In this document: piece after piece, positions 32,853-44,162 of the stretch
Layout of the letters: every line of letters starts with the position of its first letter
How positions within the stretch are numbered: position 1 is the first letter of the stretch
DNA from: Cavia porcellus
Lineage: Eukaryota > Chordata > Mammalia > Rodentia > Caviidae
DNA: 64,000 bases
Direction of reading: 5' to 3'
Assembly (NCBI RefSeq): GCF_034190915.1
Contig: NW_026947484.1
Location: 69,643,482 to 69,707,481 of the forward strand
Notes under the pieces: generated by a model
Told to the model about the DNA's origin: nothing
Databases searched by the model: none
What the model saw: the letters and a program-made list of their open reading frames with translations, nothing else
Program-made: the position numbers and the translations under genes

Positions 32853-33254
32853 GAGAAAAAACTATAACTAGGATCACAGGGCTAGAATTCTACTCTTTTA
32901 AAGCTATGTAAAGGACAAAAGAAATTAAAAAAAAAAAAAAAAAGGCAACCAGAAAGGGAAAAGGAAACTTCAGCATCTCTAAAAGCAGAGGGTGGAAGGG
33001 TGCAACACCCTAAAGGTCAAGAGAAACCAAAGAAGATGCAACTTAGCCAAAGTCAAACTGAGCCATTGATACATGTTAAGAATGGTTTTTCATGAATGAA
33101 AGTTGAAGCTTATAGAGACAGTGGGCAGTCAGGAAATTGAATCCTTATCCTTCAAAATGCCCCAGTCACCAGAGTTAGACAAAGCTGTCCCGTTAGGCTT
33201 TTATCTGAGAGCATGTGCTGTGACAACTGTGTAGTTATACGCACATGGTTCTTC
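32853..33254. other. No gene recognised
   Basis: AT-rich unique sequence with a 17-A run near 32927. Confidence 0.45.
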
Positions 33255-33260
33255 TAGTCT

Positions 33261-33358
33261 TTTTTTTTTTTTTTTTTTTTTTTGGTCCCAGGCATCGAAC
33301 TCATGACCTCATGCTTGCCAGGCAGGTACTTATGCCACTGAGCTAAATTCCTGGCCCA
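33261..33358 (-). repeat. ID SINE
   Basis: Long T-run, ggtcccaggcatcgaactca, cactgagctaaattcctgg. tagtctttt recurs at both edges. Confidence 0.9.
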
Positions 33359-33884
33359 TAGTCTTTTGTTTTTAACCTATCAATATAGATATAATATATT
33401 CATGGCTCTAAGATTTACAAATCTGTAGGTAAAAGTTAAACTTGAGGAAAGATATGTTTCTATTTGATCTCTTTTTTGCCAAACTTTTTGAAAATTTTCT
33501 ATTGTCTCTCATCCATGCACAGTTTTACTATGGGCTTTGTTTTATTTTATTCTAGCATTAAGTGTCAGAAACTTGTTTTTAAGCTTATCACTCATATTTC
33601 TCTGACTGTGCATCTGCAGCAGTGGAGCAATTTCTTAGCACTAATGGTCCTAAGAAACACTGGGCCCCAAGAGAATCTTGCCCTGTCATTGCAAACAGTG
33701 ACTGGGTTTGGCTGAAAGTTTCTGATGCTTTAAGAGCATCTCCTGCGGCAGGGAATTATGTTCATGTGTCATATTCTATCTCGATCATGTTTCATTTTTC
33801 TCTAAATAAACATTTTATAATATTCTAACAAATGGCTTCTGAAGATTGAATACTGTATGCCAAAAGACATCTTTCATTTTAAAA

Positions 33885-35705
33885 AGTTTTGAAATCATTA
33901 CATAGATTTAATGCAGTTGGGTTGGGGATCTAGCTCAGCAGCACAGTGTCTGACTGGGAAGCATGAGGTCATGAGTTCAATTTCAGTATCAAAAAAAGAT
34001 TTAATGTAATTTGGATCAAAATTTCAACAGCGTATCTCACAGAACTAAAGAAAACAAACCTAAAATACACTGGAAAACAGAAAAGACCTAGAATAGCAAA
34101 GGCAATTCTGGGCAACAAAGACAAGGCAGCGGGCATCACAATCCCTGCCTTGAAATTATATCACAAAGCTACTGTGATAAAAACAGCATGGTACTGTCAA
34201 AAAAAGACCCAAAGATCACTGGAACAGATTAGAAGATGCAGAAACAATTCCAAGTATACTCGGGTACTTTATTTTTGACAAAAGTGCCAAATGCATTCAC
34301 TGGAAGGAAGACAACCTCTTTAATAAATGGTGCTGGAAAAACTGGCTTCACACATGCCAAAGAGTAAAGTTGGACCATATCTTTCATGATGCACTAAATA
34401 AAGGGTGAAATGGATCAAAAGCTAAATAGTAAAACAGAAACATTAAATCTGCTAGAAGATAGAATAGGTAAAAACTCTTGAATACATTGCTGTAGGCAAA
34501 GACTTTGTGAACAAAACCCTGATTGCATAGGAACTATCACAAAGAATCCACAATTGGGATCTCATCTTATTAAAAAGCTTTTGCACAGCAAAAGAAACTA
34601 CCAACAGAGTGAAGAGACAACCCATAGTGTGGTAAAAAAAAGTTTGCCATTTTCCCCTCAGACAAAGGACTACTTTTGAGAACATATAAAGAACTCAGAA
34701 AAATCAAATCTACCAAATTTAAAGACCCAATCCAAAAATGGGCAGCTGAGATGAAAACACAATTCTCAGATGAAGAAATACAAACAATAATCAAATATAT
34801 GAAAAGACGTGCAACATCACTGATCAGTCAACAGATGCAAATTAAAACAACACTAAGGTTGCATCTCATCCTGGTAAGAATGGCTAGTATCAAGAAATCA
34901 GCCAATACCAAATGCTGGAGGAGATGTGGGGGAAAAGGAACCCGTCTACACTGTTGGTGGGAGTGTAGACTGGTGCAACTACTGTGGAAATCAGTGTGGA
35001 GATTTTTTTTAAAAACTAGGATTAGAGGTCCCATTTGACCCAGCTATTCCCCTTCTGGGTATCTTCCTAGAATAATTAGAAACATCATACCACAGTGATA
35101 TATGTGCACCCATGTTTATAGCAGCACAATTTATTATAGCTAGATCTTGGAAACAACCAAAATGCCCATCAACTGAGAAATGGATACAAAAGATGTGGTC
35201 TTTTTATAGTGTGGAGTACTACTCAGGTATAAAAAAGGTAAACTGGAGACTTTTACAGGTAAATGGATGCAACTTAGGACCATACTCATAAGTGAAATGG
35301 ATCAGACACACATGTGTACATATTGTATTGTCTCCCTAGTGTGAGAAGCTGAAAGTAAATGACCAAAATGTGCAGTAGATATTGTAAAATGATAAGAAAC
35401 TGTTTAAAGGGATAGAGAAACTGGGGTGAGGGAAAGGAGAACAGAAGGAAAAGAAAAACAGAAAGCAAAACAAAACTATATATACATACATTTTTAAAGA
35501 TAGTTATACTAGTAATTTCTCTCATTTCATTGAAAAGAAACGTTTCTGCTAATATTGTTAGGACAATTAAGCACCTATACCTTGTACTCTTGATAACTAA
35601 TTTAAAGATAGAATATACAATGTCTTAACCATTGTTACCCTTCTATTAGCTTGTTTTGAAAGTTTGTTTTACTTTTTTTCCCTTTAAGAGAACCTGGAAC
35701 TAACA
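33885..35705 (+). mobile_element. 5'-truncated L1: ORF2 C-terminal part and 3' UTR, T-rich tail lineage
   Basis: L1 ORF2 phrases from about 33890 (split by the ID at 33914). An open stretch at 34676-35038 encodes ORF2 C-terminal sequence, including the LLWKSVWRF end motif after HCWWECRLVQ. The 3' UTR ends tttttttccctttaagag near 35690 instead of the gtacaaattc end used by other L1s here, matching the minus-strand L1 at 44905-45495. Confidence 0.85.
33914..33996 (+). repeat. Diverged ID SINE inside L1
   Basis: ggggatctagctcagcagca, B-box-like gagttcaatttc. agatttaatg at 33904-33913 recurs at 33997-34006. Confidence 0.85.
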
Positions 35706-36002
35706 AAAAAGTCTTTTTAGAAATAGGACTGAAAATGTGAATGAGGCATGGATATCAGGGAATTTACAGTTCCACTTTTTTCCCCAATTAAGTCAGGAAA
35801 AAACAACCTCTACTGTTGTGTACCCTAACCCTTTGCAGTAATGGTGAGGCTTTGAGGTTGGGGTGTGTGTGTGTGTGGTGTGCATTAATGGCCCTGTGAA
35901 GAACACACTGGACCTTTGCTCTGGAGAACAGATAGCAGATGGGCAGAGTTTAATGGTTCAGAAACTCAGTGCCGAAGAGCTGCAGCAATTGAGAAGACAA
36001 AC
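35706..36002. other. No gene recognised
   Basis: Unique AT-rich sequence with a short GT run near 35862-35880. Confidence 0.45.
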
Positions 36003-36165
36003 AAGCCGGGCGTGGTGGCCCACGCCCATAACCCAGCACTCTGGAGGCTGAGGCAGGAGGATCACAAGTTTGAGAATAGCCTGGGCTACAAAGTGAGCTC
36101 AAGGCCAGCCTGAACTGCATAGTGAGACCCTGTGTCAAAAAGACTTAAATAAATAAATAAACAAA
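36003..36165 (+). repeat. B1 SINE with (AAAT)n tail
   Basis: gccgggcgtggtggcccacg, duplicated gagctcaaggccagcctg, tail aaataaataaataaac. Confidence 0.93.
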
Positions 36166-36835
36166 CAGGTAAGGACCAGGTGGGTGCAGCACGGTTGTGA
36201 AAACATCTGGTTCTGGCGGGTTTCCTTTCTGGCTGCCCTTGTGGGCACCTCGGCAGTCGGGGTCTGCTGAATGGGAGCAGTAGTGTCACAGTTCCGGTCT
36301 CGCTGTCTCCCGAGGGCTCCTCGGTGGGCGCTGTGGAAGGGAACTAGAGGGCGGCTTGCGGGGTGGGATGGGGTGCGCGTCCCCTCCCGGCTCCTCAAGG
36401 ACCCTGCAGTCCCCCTGGTCTGCGTCTTGTGCGCTGGCTGCAGACTGCAGTCTGAGCCGACGCCACCCTCTTTAACTCTTGAGTGTGCAGTGCAGTCGTG
36501 AGGACGAGCGCCCTGCACCCCGAGACCTGGGGCATTTGGGGAACACGCGGGAGCGGGGAGTGGGCAAACCTTCCGGGCCATCTAGCCAGGGCCAAGGAAG
36601 ATGACTTCATCTGAACAGCCAGCGCAGGGACAAGATGGAGCAGGCGCCTCCCACCTGGCCAGGAGGGCCTGACTTCCTTGGGTGACCCAGGGGTGTCCCC
36701 AGGTGGGTGGCTTCTCACGGCTCGGGGCCAGATCGGCACCCCGATCTCCTGCCCGGGACTTGCTTTTCAGCTCTGCACAAGAACAGTCACCCTCACCCGC
36801 TGAGGCCATGCAGGCCAGCGAGACCCCCTGCTCTC
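36166..36835. other. GC-rich stretch without an identified gene
   Basis: CpG dinucleotides are more frequent than in surrounding sequence (for example cttccgggcc, gagcgggga). Several long open frames on both strands overlap here, as expected from GC-rich sequence. I see no start, splice or homology signal that favours one. It could be a weak CpG island or a decayed exon. Confidence 0.35.
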
Positions 36836-36839
36836 TGGA

Positions 36840-37010
36840 AGCTGCAGGATGCTCACCTCTAACACCTTACTTGGGAGGCTGAGGCAGGGGGTGGGAAGCT
36901 TTCGCTCAGCCTAGGGGAATTCAATGAGAGCATGGGTCAGAATGCAGTTTTTAAAAGGGGCCGGGATATGGTTCAGTAGGAGGGGGCTCGCCCAGCACAT
37001 GCAGATTAAA
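36840..37010 (+). repeat. B1 fragment then ID fragment
   Basis: B1-like cttacttgggaggctgaggc at 36862 and an ID-like ggatatggttcagtaggagg at 36963. Both degenerate. Confidence 0.55.
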
Positions 37011-37139
37011 AGTTATGACTCTGTTGCTCTTTTGTAACCTCATGGGCCACAGCTTTTTAAGAGAAGTGAGTAAAAATGACAAAAGTTATTCAGTGCTCAC
37101 AGTGTGGTGGGCACCGCTATGGTGACAGGGAGATTTTAA

Positions 37140-37141
<2 letters not shown>

Positions 37142-37182
<41 letters not shown>
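37142..37182. repeat. (GT)n microsatellite
   Basis: About 20 GT units with one early C interruption. Confidence 0.95.
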
Positions 37183-37183
<1 letters not shown>

Positions 37184-37900
37184 ACATGTGCATGTGGCAT
37201 CATCTCTAACTTCTTAGGTAAATGGCCCAACAGAAGGAAGGGCAGTTTAGGCACTGCAAAGGATATTTTAAGCTCATTTAGAACACTTGTTATATTTTAG
37301 AGACAAAAGGAATTTATAGGTGAAGAGGAGAGGGTAGATTAATTCATTTACAGAAATTTTCATCACTGAAACGGTTCACACTGGCTTTGATGGGTGGGTG
37401 GGCAGGGGAGGAAGATGCCTGTAGATTTTAGCATTAATGTGGTACTCAGGGAGCATCCTTCAGGAAGGATGCTAAGAACAGGGCGCTGAGTCACTGTGTC
37501 AGCCCACCCACTCCTAAACCAGCATGGAAAGGAAGCAAAGTTTATACCATAATAAACAGGGCTGGCTGTTAAACTCTTCACACAGCAGGGTGTGAGGCCC
37601 AGGTCTGAGTCGCACCCTGCAGGACGCAGGGTCTGCCCTGTCCTGCCAGAGAGAGCCCTGCAGGATGGCCCTGAGAAGCAGCCTGCCTGCAGGGTTTTCT
37701 CAGGCTATTCATGAGACATTGCATCAATGCTCCTCCAAATAATCCTGCCATTTCTTTTATCTGAGCATGTGTGTTTTTTCTTCTTCTAGAAGCAGTTTTG
37801 AAAGATCAGTTATTTAAATAGGTGTTAGTCATAGCAAATCATGTAAAGAGACAAAACCCTACTAATCCTTTGATGACTTCCTCAATTTTTTTTCTCTTGC
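37183..37900. other. No gene recognised
   Basis: Unique sequence. A short near-palindrome (ggagcatccttcaggaaggatgct) near 37450 is the only structure noted. Confidence 0.4.
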
Positions 37901-37972
37901 AGAACTGATGATCAAACCCAGAGCCTTCACTGAACTGCATCCCTATCCTTGTTTGATTGATTAATTGATTGA

Positions 37973-38113
37973 TTGACTTTGAGACAGTCTCACTATGCAA
38001 TGCAGGCTGGCTTTGAACTGTATGTAGCCTAGGCTGGCCTCAAACTCATGGTAATCCTTCTGCCTCAACTTCCTGGGTGCTGGGATTACAGACCTGTACC
38101 ACCAGGCCCAGCT
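37973..38113 (-). repeat. B1 SINE with an ID scrap beside it
   Basis: actttgagacagtctcacta, duplicated segment, acagacctgtaccacc. An ID-like gatgatcaaacccagagcc scrap lies at 37907-37950. Confidence 0.88.
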
Positions 38114-38581
38114 CTTGGATGACTTTCTAGTGCTTCTGAGTTATGAGTACCTTTTAATTTTCTAGCTTCGCTGCTGTTTGTCCTGCCTCCAGAAGAATCC
38201 CTGACCATTCAAAAAGTTCTAGAAATGAGTACAGTTAGGAAGAAAAGCAGGCAGCAGGAATTCAGAAGTTTTGCTAATGCTCTCAATAAATCTGTGAAAT
38301 TTTAAGAAGAAGGGTCAAAAGCGATCATCTGTGTTTTGATGTTTTATGTTTTACTTTTCAGAAATGAAATAAACCTCTAGAGATCTTACAGGGCTCCTCA
38401 GATTACTTAGAATAACCTGACACTGAAGTCTTGTGCAGTGCTCTAAATAAGCTCAGTGGAACGGAATTTATAACACATTTTCAGAAATGATGAGGTTTCT
38501 TCTTGAAGAGACCCCAGGAGTGCTAATCATTTCTTTATCCTAGTCATAAATCCTGCTGAAAGTGAAATCGCAGTTTTGTTT
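38114..38581. other. No gene recognised
   Basis: AT-rich unique sequence. No motif to report. Confidence 0.45.
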
Positions 38582-38749
38582 TTTGGTTTTTTTTTTTTTT
38601 TTTTGGTCTTTTTGAGACAGAGCCTTGCTGTGCAGTTCAGGCTGGCCCTGAGCTCACTTTGTAGCCTAGGCTGGTCTCGAACTCGCAAAGATCCTCCTGC
38701 CTCAGCCTCCGGAGTGCTGGGATTACAGGCGTGAGTCACCACGCCCGGC
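38582..38749 (-). repeat. B1 SINE
   Basis: ggtctttttgagacagagcc, both duplicated segments, ggcgtgagtcaccacgcccg. Near-identical aagtgaaat..cagtttt / aagtgaaattgaagttt repeats flank it. Confidence 0.93.
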
Positions 38750-39464
38750 TGAAGTGAAATTGAAGTTTAAAACACAGCCCGTGCTCCCTGGACATCACAA
38801 TGGCCTCCTGCACGCTGAGCAGCTGTGTTCAGAGCACTGTATTCCCACTGGTCACTCCCCTCAGTCAGAGTTTATCTGATTGTGTGGTAGTTCAGGGAAC
38901 TTCAGGCCCAGGTGGAATATCCCAAGGCTGAGTGAACTTTACACTGGCTGGGATTGTGAAGATGGTAAGTGAGTGAACATTTTTTTTGTTGTTGTTGTTG
39001 CTCTTACTGATGTTTATTTCTCTTCTGCAAGATTTTGCATAAATACTACAAAATGCACAAGGGGTAATATTATAGTTAGAAATCTGAGTCCACCTAGATG
39101 GCTGATTGTGTTTAAAGAATCATAGGTCACAACCAAGAAATCAAAGTATACCGTGACACCTGCATGAGAAACAAAGTTGCTTCCATTTTCCCTGGAAATA
39201 CTGTGCTTATTAATGAAGCAGCTTGTTTAATTGAGCTACTACTGAAACGTGCTTTGCTGATGCCACACAGTTGGGGATGATTGAACTGGAGATGATGCAT
39301 GAGAATAAAAACAGTCAAAACTGGAAACAGTTGACCTGGAAACTGAAACATCTGGAAACAGATTTCGGATGTCAGATAATTCGAAGTGCTTCTGTTTAGC
39401 AAGATGATTTTTTATCATGTTTCTTGAAAACTACTTGTCTCAAAAAATTTTTAAAAAAAAAAAT
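38750..39464. other. No gene recognised
   Basis: Unique sequence with a (TTG)n run at about 38987-38999. Confidence 0.45.
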
Positions 39465-39545
39465 AGGGCTGTAGGTGTAATTCAATACAAAGGCCCTGGG
39501 TTCAATCCCCAGTCCTGCAGAAATCCAACAACAATAACAACAAAG
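39465..39545 (+). repeat. Older ID-type SINE
   Basis: ctgtaggtgtaattcaatac, B-box gttcaatcc, (AAC)-rich tail. Confidence 0.75.
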
Positions 39546-39711
39546 GCATATGACACATAAAAAAGAAAGAAGTGAATTGATATGTATTGACACGAAACCA
39601 GTCCAAATTAACTGAGAAAAAATAAAGCAAGATTCAAAAAAGAGTAAATATAACATGTTCCCATTTTTATAAAAATTGTAGTGCATGATAAATAGTTGGT
39701 AAACATTTTTT

Positions 39712-39814
39712 TTTTTTTTGTCTTTTTCCTTTTTATCGGTACCGGGGATCGAACTGACAACCGCCTGCTTCCAAGGCAGGTGCTTATGCAGCTGAGCTAA
39801 ATCCCCAGCCCCCA
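39712..39814 (-). repeat. Full-length ID SINE
   Basis: gtctttttcctttttatcgg, ggggatcgaact, gctgagctaaatcc. gtaaacattttt at both flanks (from 39699 and 39815). Confidence 0.94.
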
Positions 39815-40035
39815 GTAAACATTTTTAAAGGATCATTTTACAGGTTGGATAAGAAAATTTACTTTCTACCCTAGACTCTAGTCTAGTGTTCCTACCAGTT
39901 ACATGTAACTGGTTTTATTAACTACTGAAACAGTGTATATAATGGTGCCTGGCACATAATAATGTTAAATGAATGAATATATTTGTTTAGTAATGCTGTG
40001 TTTAAAATTAATTAATTAATTTTTGTATCTTTTTT

Positions 40036-40160
40036 ATTTCATTTATTTATTTTTGAAACAGGACCTCCATATGTAGTTCAGGGTGGCCTTGAATTCGACA
40101 CAATCCCCCTGCGTCAGCCTCCCAAGTGCGGGGATGATGGATGTGCCAACCATATCTAGC
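40036..40160 (-). repeat. B1 SINE
   Basis: tttttgaaacaggacctcca, ggtggccttgaattcg. Lacks one duplicated unit. Confidence 0.8.
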
Positions 40161-40329
40161 TCTTAGGCTTCATTACAGATGGATTCAACTGCTCCACAGG
40201 TCCCTCTGCACTCTTGCTTCTGTGCCCTCTTCCAACACACCTATGCCAGCAGCAGGGTCCACCAGGCGTTATGGAGGGAGAATATGGGAGAGTGAAAGAG
40301 GGGATGCTGTCTCCAAAGTCCTCTGAAAC

Positions 40330-40699
40330 ACTCATCCAACCTTCCACTTGCAGGTGAAAATGTTCTGTGGGAAGAGGTGAAAACTCCAGCTCCCATCCTC
40401 CCGGTCCATAATGTCGATAGCCTGGGGAGCTGTCCTTATCTTGGGCTGTGGCTCTCTGGTCCTGGCTGGCTTTGTGTGGGGGCTTCCACTTCCATGGCTG
40501 CCTTCTCTTTTTGGGCTAGCCGGATCTGCTGCAGGAGCTTCCTGTGCTTCTTCCCCATAGGGTGAGGTTGGCCCAGGCACTGGACGTGTGCTTCCACAGA
40601 TGGTGCCGCATCTACCACGGCCCAGACCATCCCGGCCGGTGCTTGAACAGCTTCCTCTTCAACTCTTTGGGGCCAGTTGATCTTACCGCCCGGAGCCAT
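40330..40699 (-). pseudogene. C11orf98: Processed pseudogene of C11orf98 homologue
   Basis: The minus strand starts at ATG 40699-40697 and reads MAPGGKIN, matching the start of the small basic protein that I know as human C11orf98. The frame is disturbed in the middle and then gives KLLQQIRLAQKEKAAMEVEAP, a strong match. After a further shift it gives KPARTREPQPKIRTAPQAID, which corresponds to the C-terminal part. No introns separate these blocks, so it is a retrocopy broken by frameshifts. A B1 abuts its 5' end at 40708. No clear poly(A) remnant is seen past the 3' end. The function of the parent gene is not well defined. Confidence 0.85.
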
Positions 40700-40707
40700 A
40701 GCTGCTC

Positions 40708-40856
40708 CTTGTGTCTTTTTGAGACAAGATCTCACTAATAGTTCAGGCTGGCTTGAAGTCATTTTGTAGTCCAGGCTAGCCTCGAATTCACAGTGATCCT
40801 CCAGAGTCGGCTTCCTTAGTGCTGGGATTATAGGGGTGCTCCACCATGCCTGGCTG
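40708..40856 (-). repeat. B1 SINE
   Basis: gtgtctttttgagacaagat, caggctagcctcgaattcac, ccaccatgcctggctg. It sits directly against the pseudogene start. Confidence 0.9.
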
Positions 40857-40936
40857 TATTTAAATTTTAAAACGAGTATAGTTAGCTTGAAAGCAGATGA
40901 AATCCACAAAGTTAAATGAAATTAAATTTTAAGAAT

Positions 40937-41110
40937 GACAGTGGCGGACATGGTGCCTGTAATCCCAGCTACTTGGGAGGCTGAGACAGCAGAATTGCAA
41001 GTTCTAGGCAAGCGTGGAGAATTAGGTAGACTCTGTCTCAAGATAAAAGAAAGAACAAAGAATTGGGGATACAGGTCAGTGGAAGAGCCCTTGTCTAACC
41101 TGAGTGAGGA
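40937..41110 (+). repeat. B1/Alu-like SINE and ID scrap
   Basis: catggtgcctgtaatcccagctacttggg at 40948 has the Alu-like 'gctactt' variant. Ends tgtctcaagataaaag. An ID-like ggggatacaggtcagtgg follows at 41063. Confidence 0.65.
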
Positions 41111-41231
41111 CCTGGCTTAAACATGCTTTTTCCTAATTTTTTTGTGTGTGATGTTCCTCCCTTTTCATAGCTCATTTTGATTCAAAGGGAAACAGAAGTC
41201 TTATGGTGCCTGTGCTTCCTTAAGATTGGTT

Positions 41232-41350
41232 TTAGGGTGCAGGGGTGAAGCTCAGTGATGGAGCTCTTTTTTAGCATGTACAAAACCCTGGACTCAAGAG
41301 GCCCTGAGTTCACTTCTTGGTACTAAAAACAAAACAAACAACAAACAAAC
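41232..41350 (+). repeat. Older ID-type SINE with duplicated tail
   Basis: gcaggggtgaagctcagtga, ccctgagttcacttcttgg, (AAAC)n tail. A second B-box-like gattcaatccccag follows at about 41360. Confidence 0.7.
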
Positions 41351-41473
41351 AGAGCCCTGGATTCAATCCCCAGAAAAGAGGAAGTAAAGAGTTTGCGCTT
41401 TGGCTTCTTGCTTTGGGAAGACATTACTGCTCCCTCAGGAATCCATGTGTCTGACACCCCAAACCTGACTGCT

Positions 41474-41580
41474 TTTTTTTTTTTTTTTGTCTTTTTCATT
41501 TTTATCGGTACCAGGGATCGAACTCACGACTGCCTGCTTGCAAGGCAGGCGCTTATGCCGCTGAGCTAAATCCCCAGCCC
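41474..41580 (-). repeat. Full-length ID SINE
   Basis: gtctttttcatttttatcgg, B-box complement ggatcgaactc, gccgctgagctaaatcc. Edges marked by ctgactgctt / ctgaccgctt. Confidence 0.94.
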
Positions 41581-42049
41581 CTGACCGCTTATCTTTATGT
41601 GCGTGCCTTCTTGCCAATTTCATGATGAGCCCTGTGGGATGCAGGCCCTGCCCTGTGGCCTTCCTCGGCTCGGGGACCTAGTTTTGCCGCTGGGTTCTCT
41701 TTCTCTGAACATCGGTGGTGCCGCTAGACCAAGCACTGCATAAGACAGGTTCCCATGGATGCTGGTGCTGGACGGTGGCCCGTACCCTCCATGTGCACGG
41801 GGGTTAGATTCGGTTCTGTGGCAGCTGGCAAGAGGCGGTATTAGCCTAAGGTTGCTTTGTGTCCTGGCAGAGCCAGGAGCAGAAGTAGAGTCAACTCAGC
41901 AGTAGACCTGGCTTGGAGAAACAGCTGGATTCTGTGGCTCAAAAGTGATACTGCTTCCGTTCTCCATCTGTGTGTCTATCCTGTTCTCTGACATGCTTTC
42001 CTCCTTGTGGAGGAAATAGCTGCTGGAACTGTATTGTTTCTGTTTTGGT
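41581..42049. other. No gene recognised
   Basis: Unique, moderately GC-rich sequence. Confidence 0.45.
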
Positions 42050-42137
42050 TTTGTTTTTTCTTTTGGTACTGGGGATCGAACTCACAACCTTACACTTGTC
42101 AAGCAGGTACTTGTGTCACTGAGTTAAACCTCCAGCC
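42050..42137 (-). repeat. ID SINE
   Basis: cttttggtactggggatcga, cactgagttaaacctccag. Confidence 0.88.
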
Positions 42138-43174
42138 CTATCCTTTCATTTCCAATCCAGCAGGAACACAGTGAGTGTCTTTGCTGCGTCAGTCCTAGGA
42201 GACGAAATCAGGATGCTCAGTGACAGTGGAAGTGAGCTCTACTTAACGGTGCAGAGGCCGCAGGTCATGGACTGGCTTTGTGAGCCTCCCAGGCCAGAGG
42301 CAAAGGTGCAGGTGGGCTGATGGAAGCCAAGAGGTGGGTCTCTAAATAAAATTCAGGCTTGTTAGTCAACCGGTGTCAAAAACATAAAAAAATGATTATT
42401 TTATTCTCCTTAAGATAAAGGTACTCAAATATAATAAACACAAGAACCCGGTGAACTCCAGCTCTATAAACAGGTACCACAGGAATAGGTGCTATTAGGG
42501 AAAAGGAGGAGAAGAACAAAGGTACGAGCTCAGAGGACAGGCTGATTCCAGCACAGCTCTGAGCAGGATGACACAGGCACCTAAGCAGACTGGTGACGAC
42601 TCCCATCTAGGTTATGAGGTCTTTGACTGGTCCTGAGCAGGAAAGGGTGCCAGGAAAGGAGAAGGACAAAATGGGACTTTGGAAGGGGAAAGTCCCGTGC
42701 CAGGGACAGGGCTAGAGAACGCGCAGGGGCTCCGGCTGGGAGCGATGCACAGTGGCTGTGGTCACCGGGGCTTGTTAACCCAAGTTTGCACATCTCACGG
42801 GTATAAAAGCGTAACAGGAGATGAGGCCTAACTCGGTCTCCGCAAGCCTGGTGTGGGGGCAGTGGTTGGACTCTTTCAGGTGCAGCAGGACCTGCCACAA
42901 AGCACAGGGCACCTGGGGACTTTTGCCCGGGCGTAGCTCAGTGTCGTCCAGGTTTCTAATCTCTGCTGGCCTAGCAGAATTAGCATGATTATTTCACTGT
43001 CGTTTAACTGACACTGACGCTGCTATTTACTAGCAAGTTCCAAAAATTGTGCTTGATGTTTGCATTTATTCTTCCTGCTTGTAAATATTAACTTGCCTGC
43101 TTGTAAATATTTTTTTCATTTTTCTAAAGGAATGCTTGTCTTTTTCTTTCCAACACTCCTTCCTTCTTAACATT
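42138..43174. other. No gene or repeat recognised
   Basis: About 1 kb of unique sequence, the middle (42580-42900) GC-richer. A TATA-like gggtataaaagcg lies at 42799-42811, but no transcript structure around it can be supported. Confidence 0.4.
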
Positions 43175-43355
43175 TATTTACTTACTGGGTGGCACTGGGA
43201 GTCAAACTGAGGATCTTCACACTGAGCCGGATTTCTAACATTTTTTATTTTGAGCCAGAGTCTCACTAAGCTCTCTGGGCTGGGCTCTGATTTGGGATCC
43301 TCCTGCCTCAGTCTCCCGGATGCTGGGGTTATAGGCCTGTGCCCCTGGGTTCAGC
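43175..43355 (-). repeat. ID fragment and B1
   Basis: ID-like ggcactgggagtcaaactg at 43191. B1 at 43235-43355 with tttgagccagagtctcacta and gcctcagtctcccggatgct. Confidence 0.7.
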
Positions 43356-43825
43356 CTCACACTGCTCTCCACCCCTCAGCCCTACACGCTGGAGTGAGCA
43401 GACAGTTCTGAGGTCACAGGGGCCAGATGGAAGTTAGACAGGGCCACCTCCCCCACCTCAGCCAGAAGCATGTCCTGTCCTTTCTCCCATCCTGAATTTG
43501 TGCCCCTCCCCTCCCAGCCTGCAACCCACGAGCTCATGCTTACCCCTTGTCCAGCCGCCAGGGTCCTGAGGCAGCCATCCTGTCACTGTGTGGCCCCAGT
43601 CCTGGAGGACTGTGGGGCCGCTGACCTTGAGGCATTGTCAGTCCCAGTCGTGGCCTCATGTGCTTGGCTTCATCAGGTGCAGCCCCCAGCTGCACACCAG
43701 AGCGCCCTGGCCTCCCCATCAATTCTGCCCTCTGGCACTCCTCAAGGCTGCCTGCCCTCAGAACCTGGTGTTTGACTCACGTCCCTGAGAGACGACATAG
43801 TCCTTATTTCTATTTTTTTAAGAAT
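43356..43825. other. No gene recognised
   Basis: GC-rich (cctccc-rich). Overlapping open frames on both strands have no exon support. Confidence 0.4.
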
Positions 43826-43922
43826 GATTTTTTTTGTTTGTTTGTTTTTGCACCAGGAACCACACTCATGACCTCATGCTTGCCAGGCAGGTGTTGTGCC
43901 ACTGAGCTAAATCCCCAGTCCT
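43826..43922 (-). repeat. ID SINE
   Basis: ttttgcaccaggaaccacac, gccaggcaggtgttgtgcc, actgagctaaatccccag. Confidence 0.85.
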
Positions 43923-44034
43923 TAGAAATGATTTTAAAATCATCATCTGGGGGAGAACTATTTATGCCGTGACGGGCTCTGAAATGCTGCGTGTGCTCCA
44001 GACTGAGAAAGGCTGTGCTGGGTCCCTTGGGCCC

Positions 44035-44162
44035 TCAGCTCTTACTCTGTATTTCAGGCTGGTTCTGAACTCACTAGGGAGCCCAGGCTGGCCTCCGACC
44101 TGAGGCGATCCTCCTGCCTCTGCCTCCTGAGTGCTGGGATTACAGGCCTGAGCCCCTACACG
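44035..44162 (-). repeat. B1 SINE, tail missing
   Basis: tctgtatttcaggctggttc, gcctctgcctcctgagtgct, acaggcctgagcccc. Confidence 0.85.

Noticed and set aside
34676..35038. 120-codon open frame as a host gene
   Set aside because: It is the C-terminal part of L1 ORF2 in a 5'-truncated L1.
36135..36739. Minus-strand open frames in the GC-rich patch
   Set aside because: Partly formed by a B1 element and overlapped by a plus-strand frame. CpG density is too weak to call an island.
37441..37475. Short palindrome as a regulatory hairpin
   Set aside because: A single small inverted repeat in noncoding DNA with no supporting context.
42799..42811. TATA-like gggtataaaagcg as a promoter
   Set aside because: No CpG context, exon or start codon arrangement supports a transcript here.
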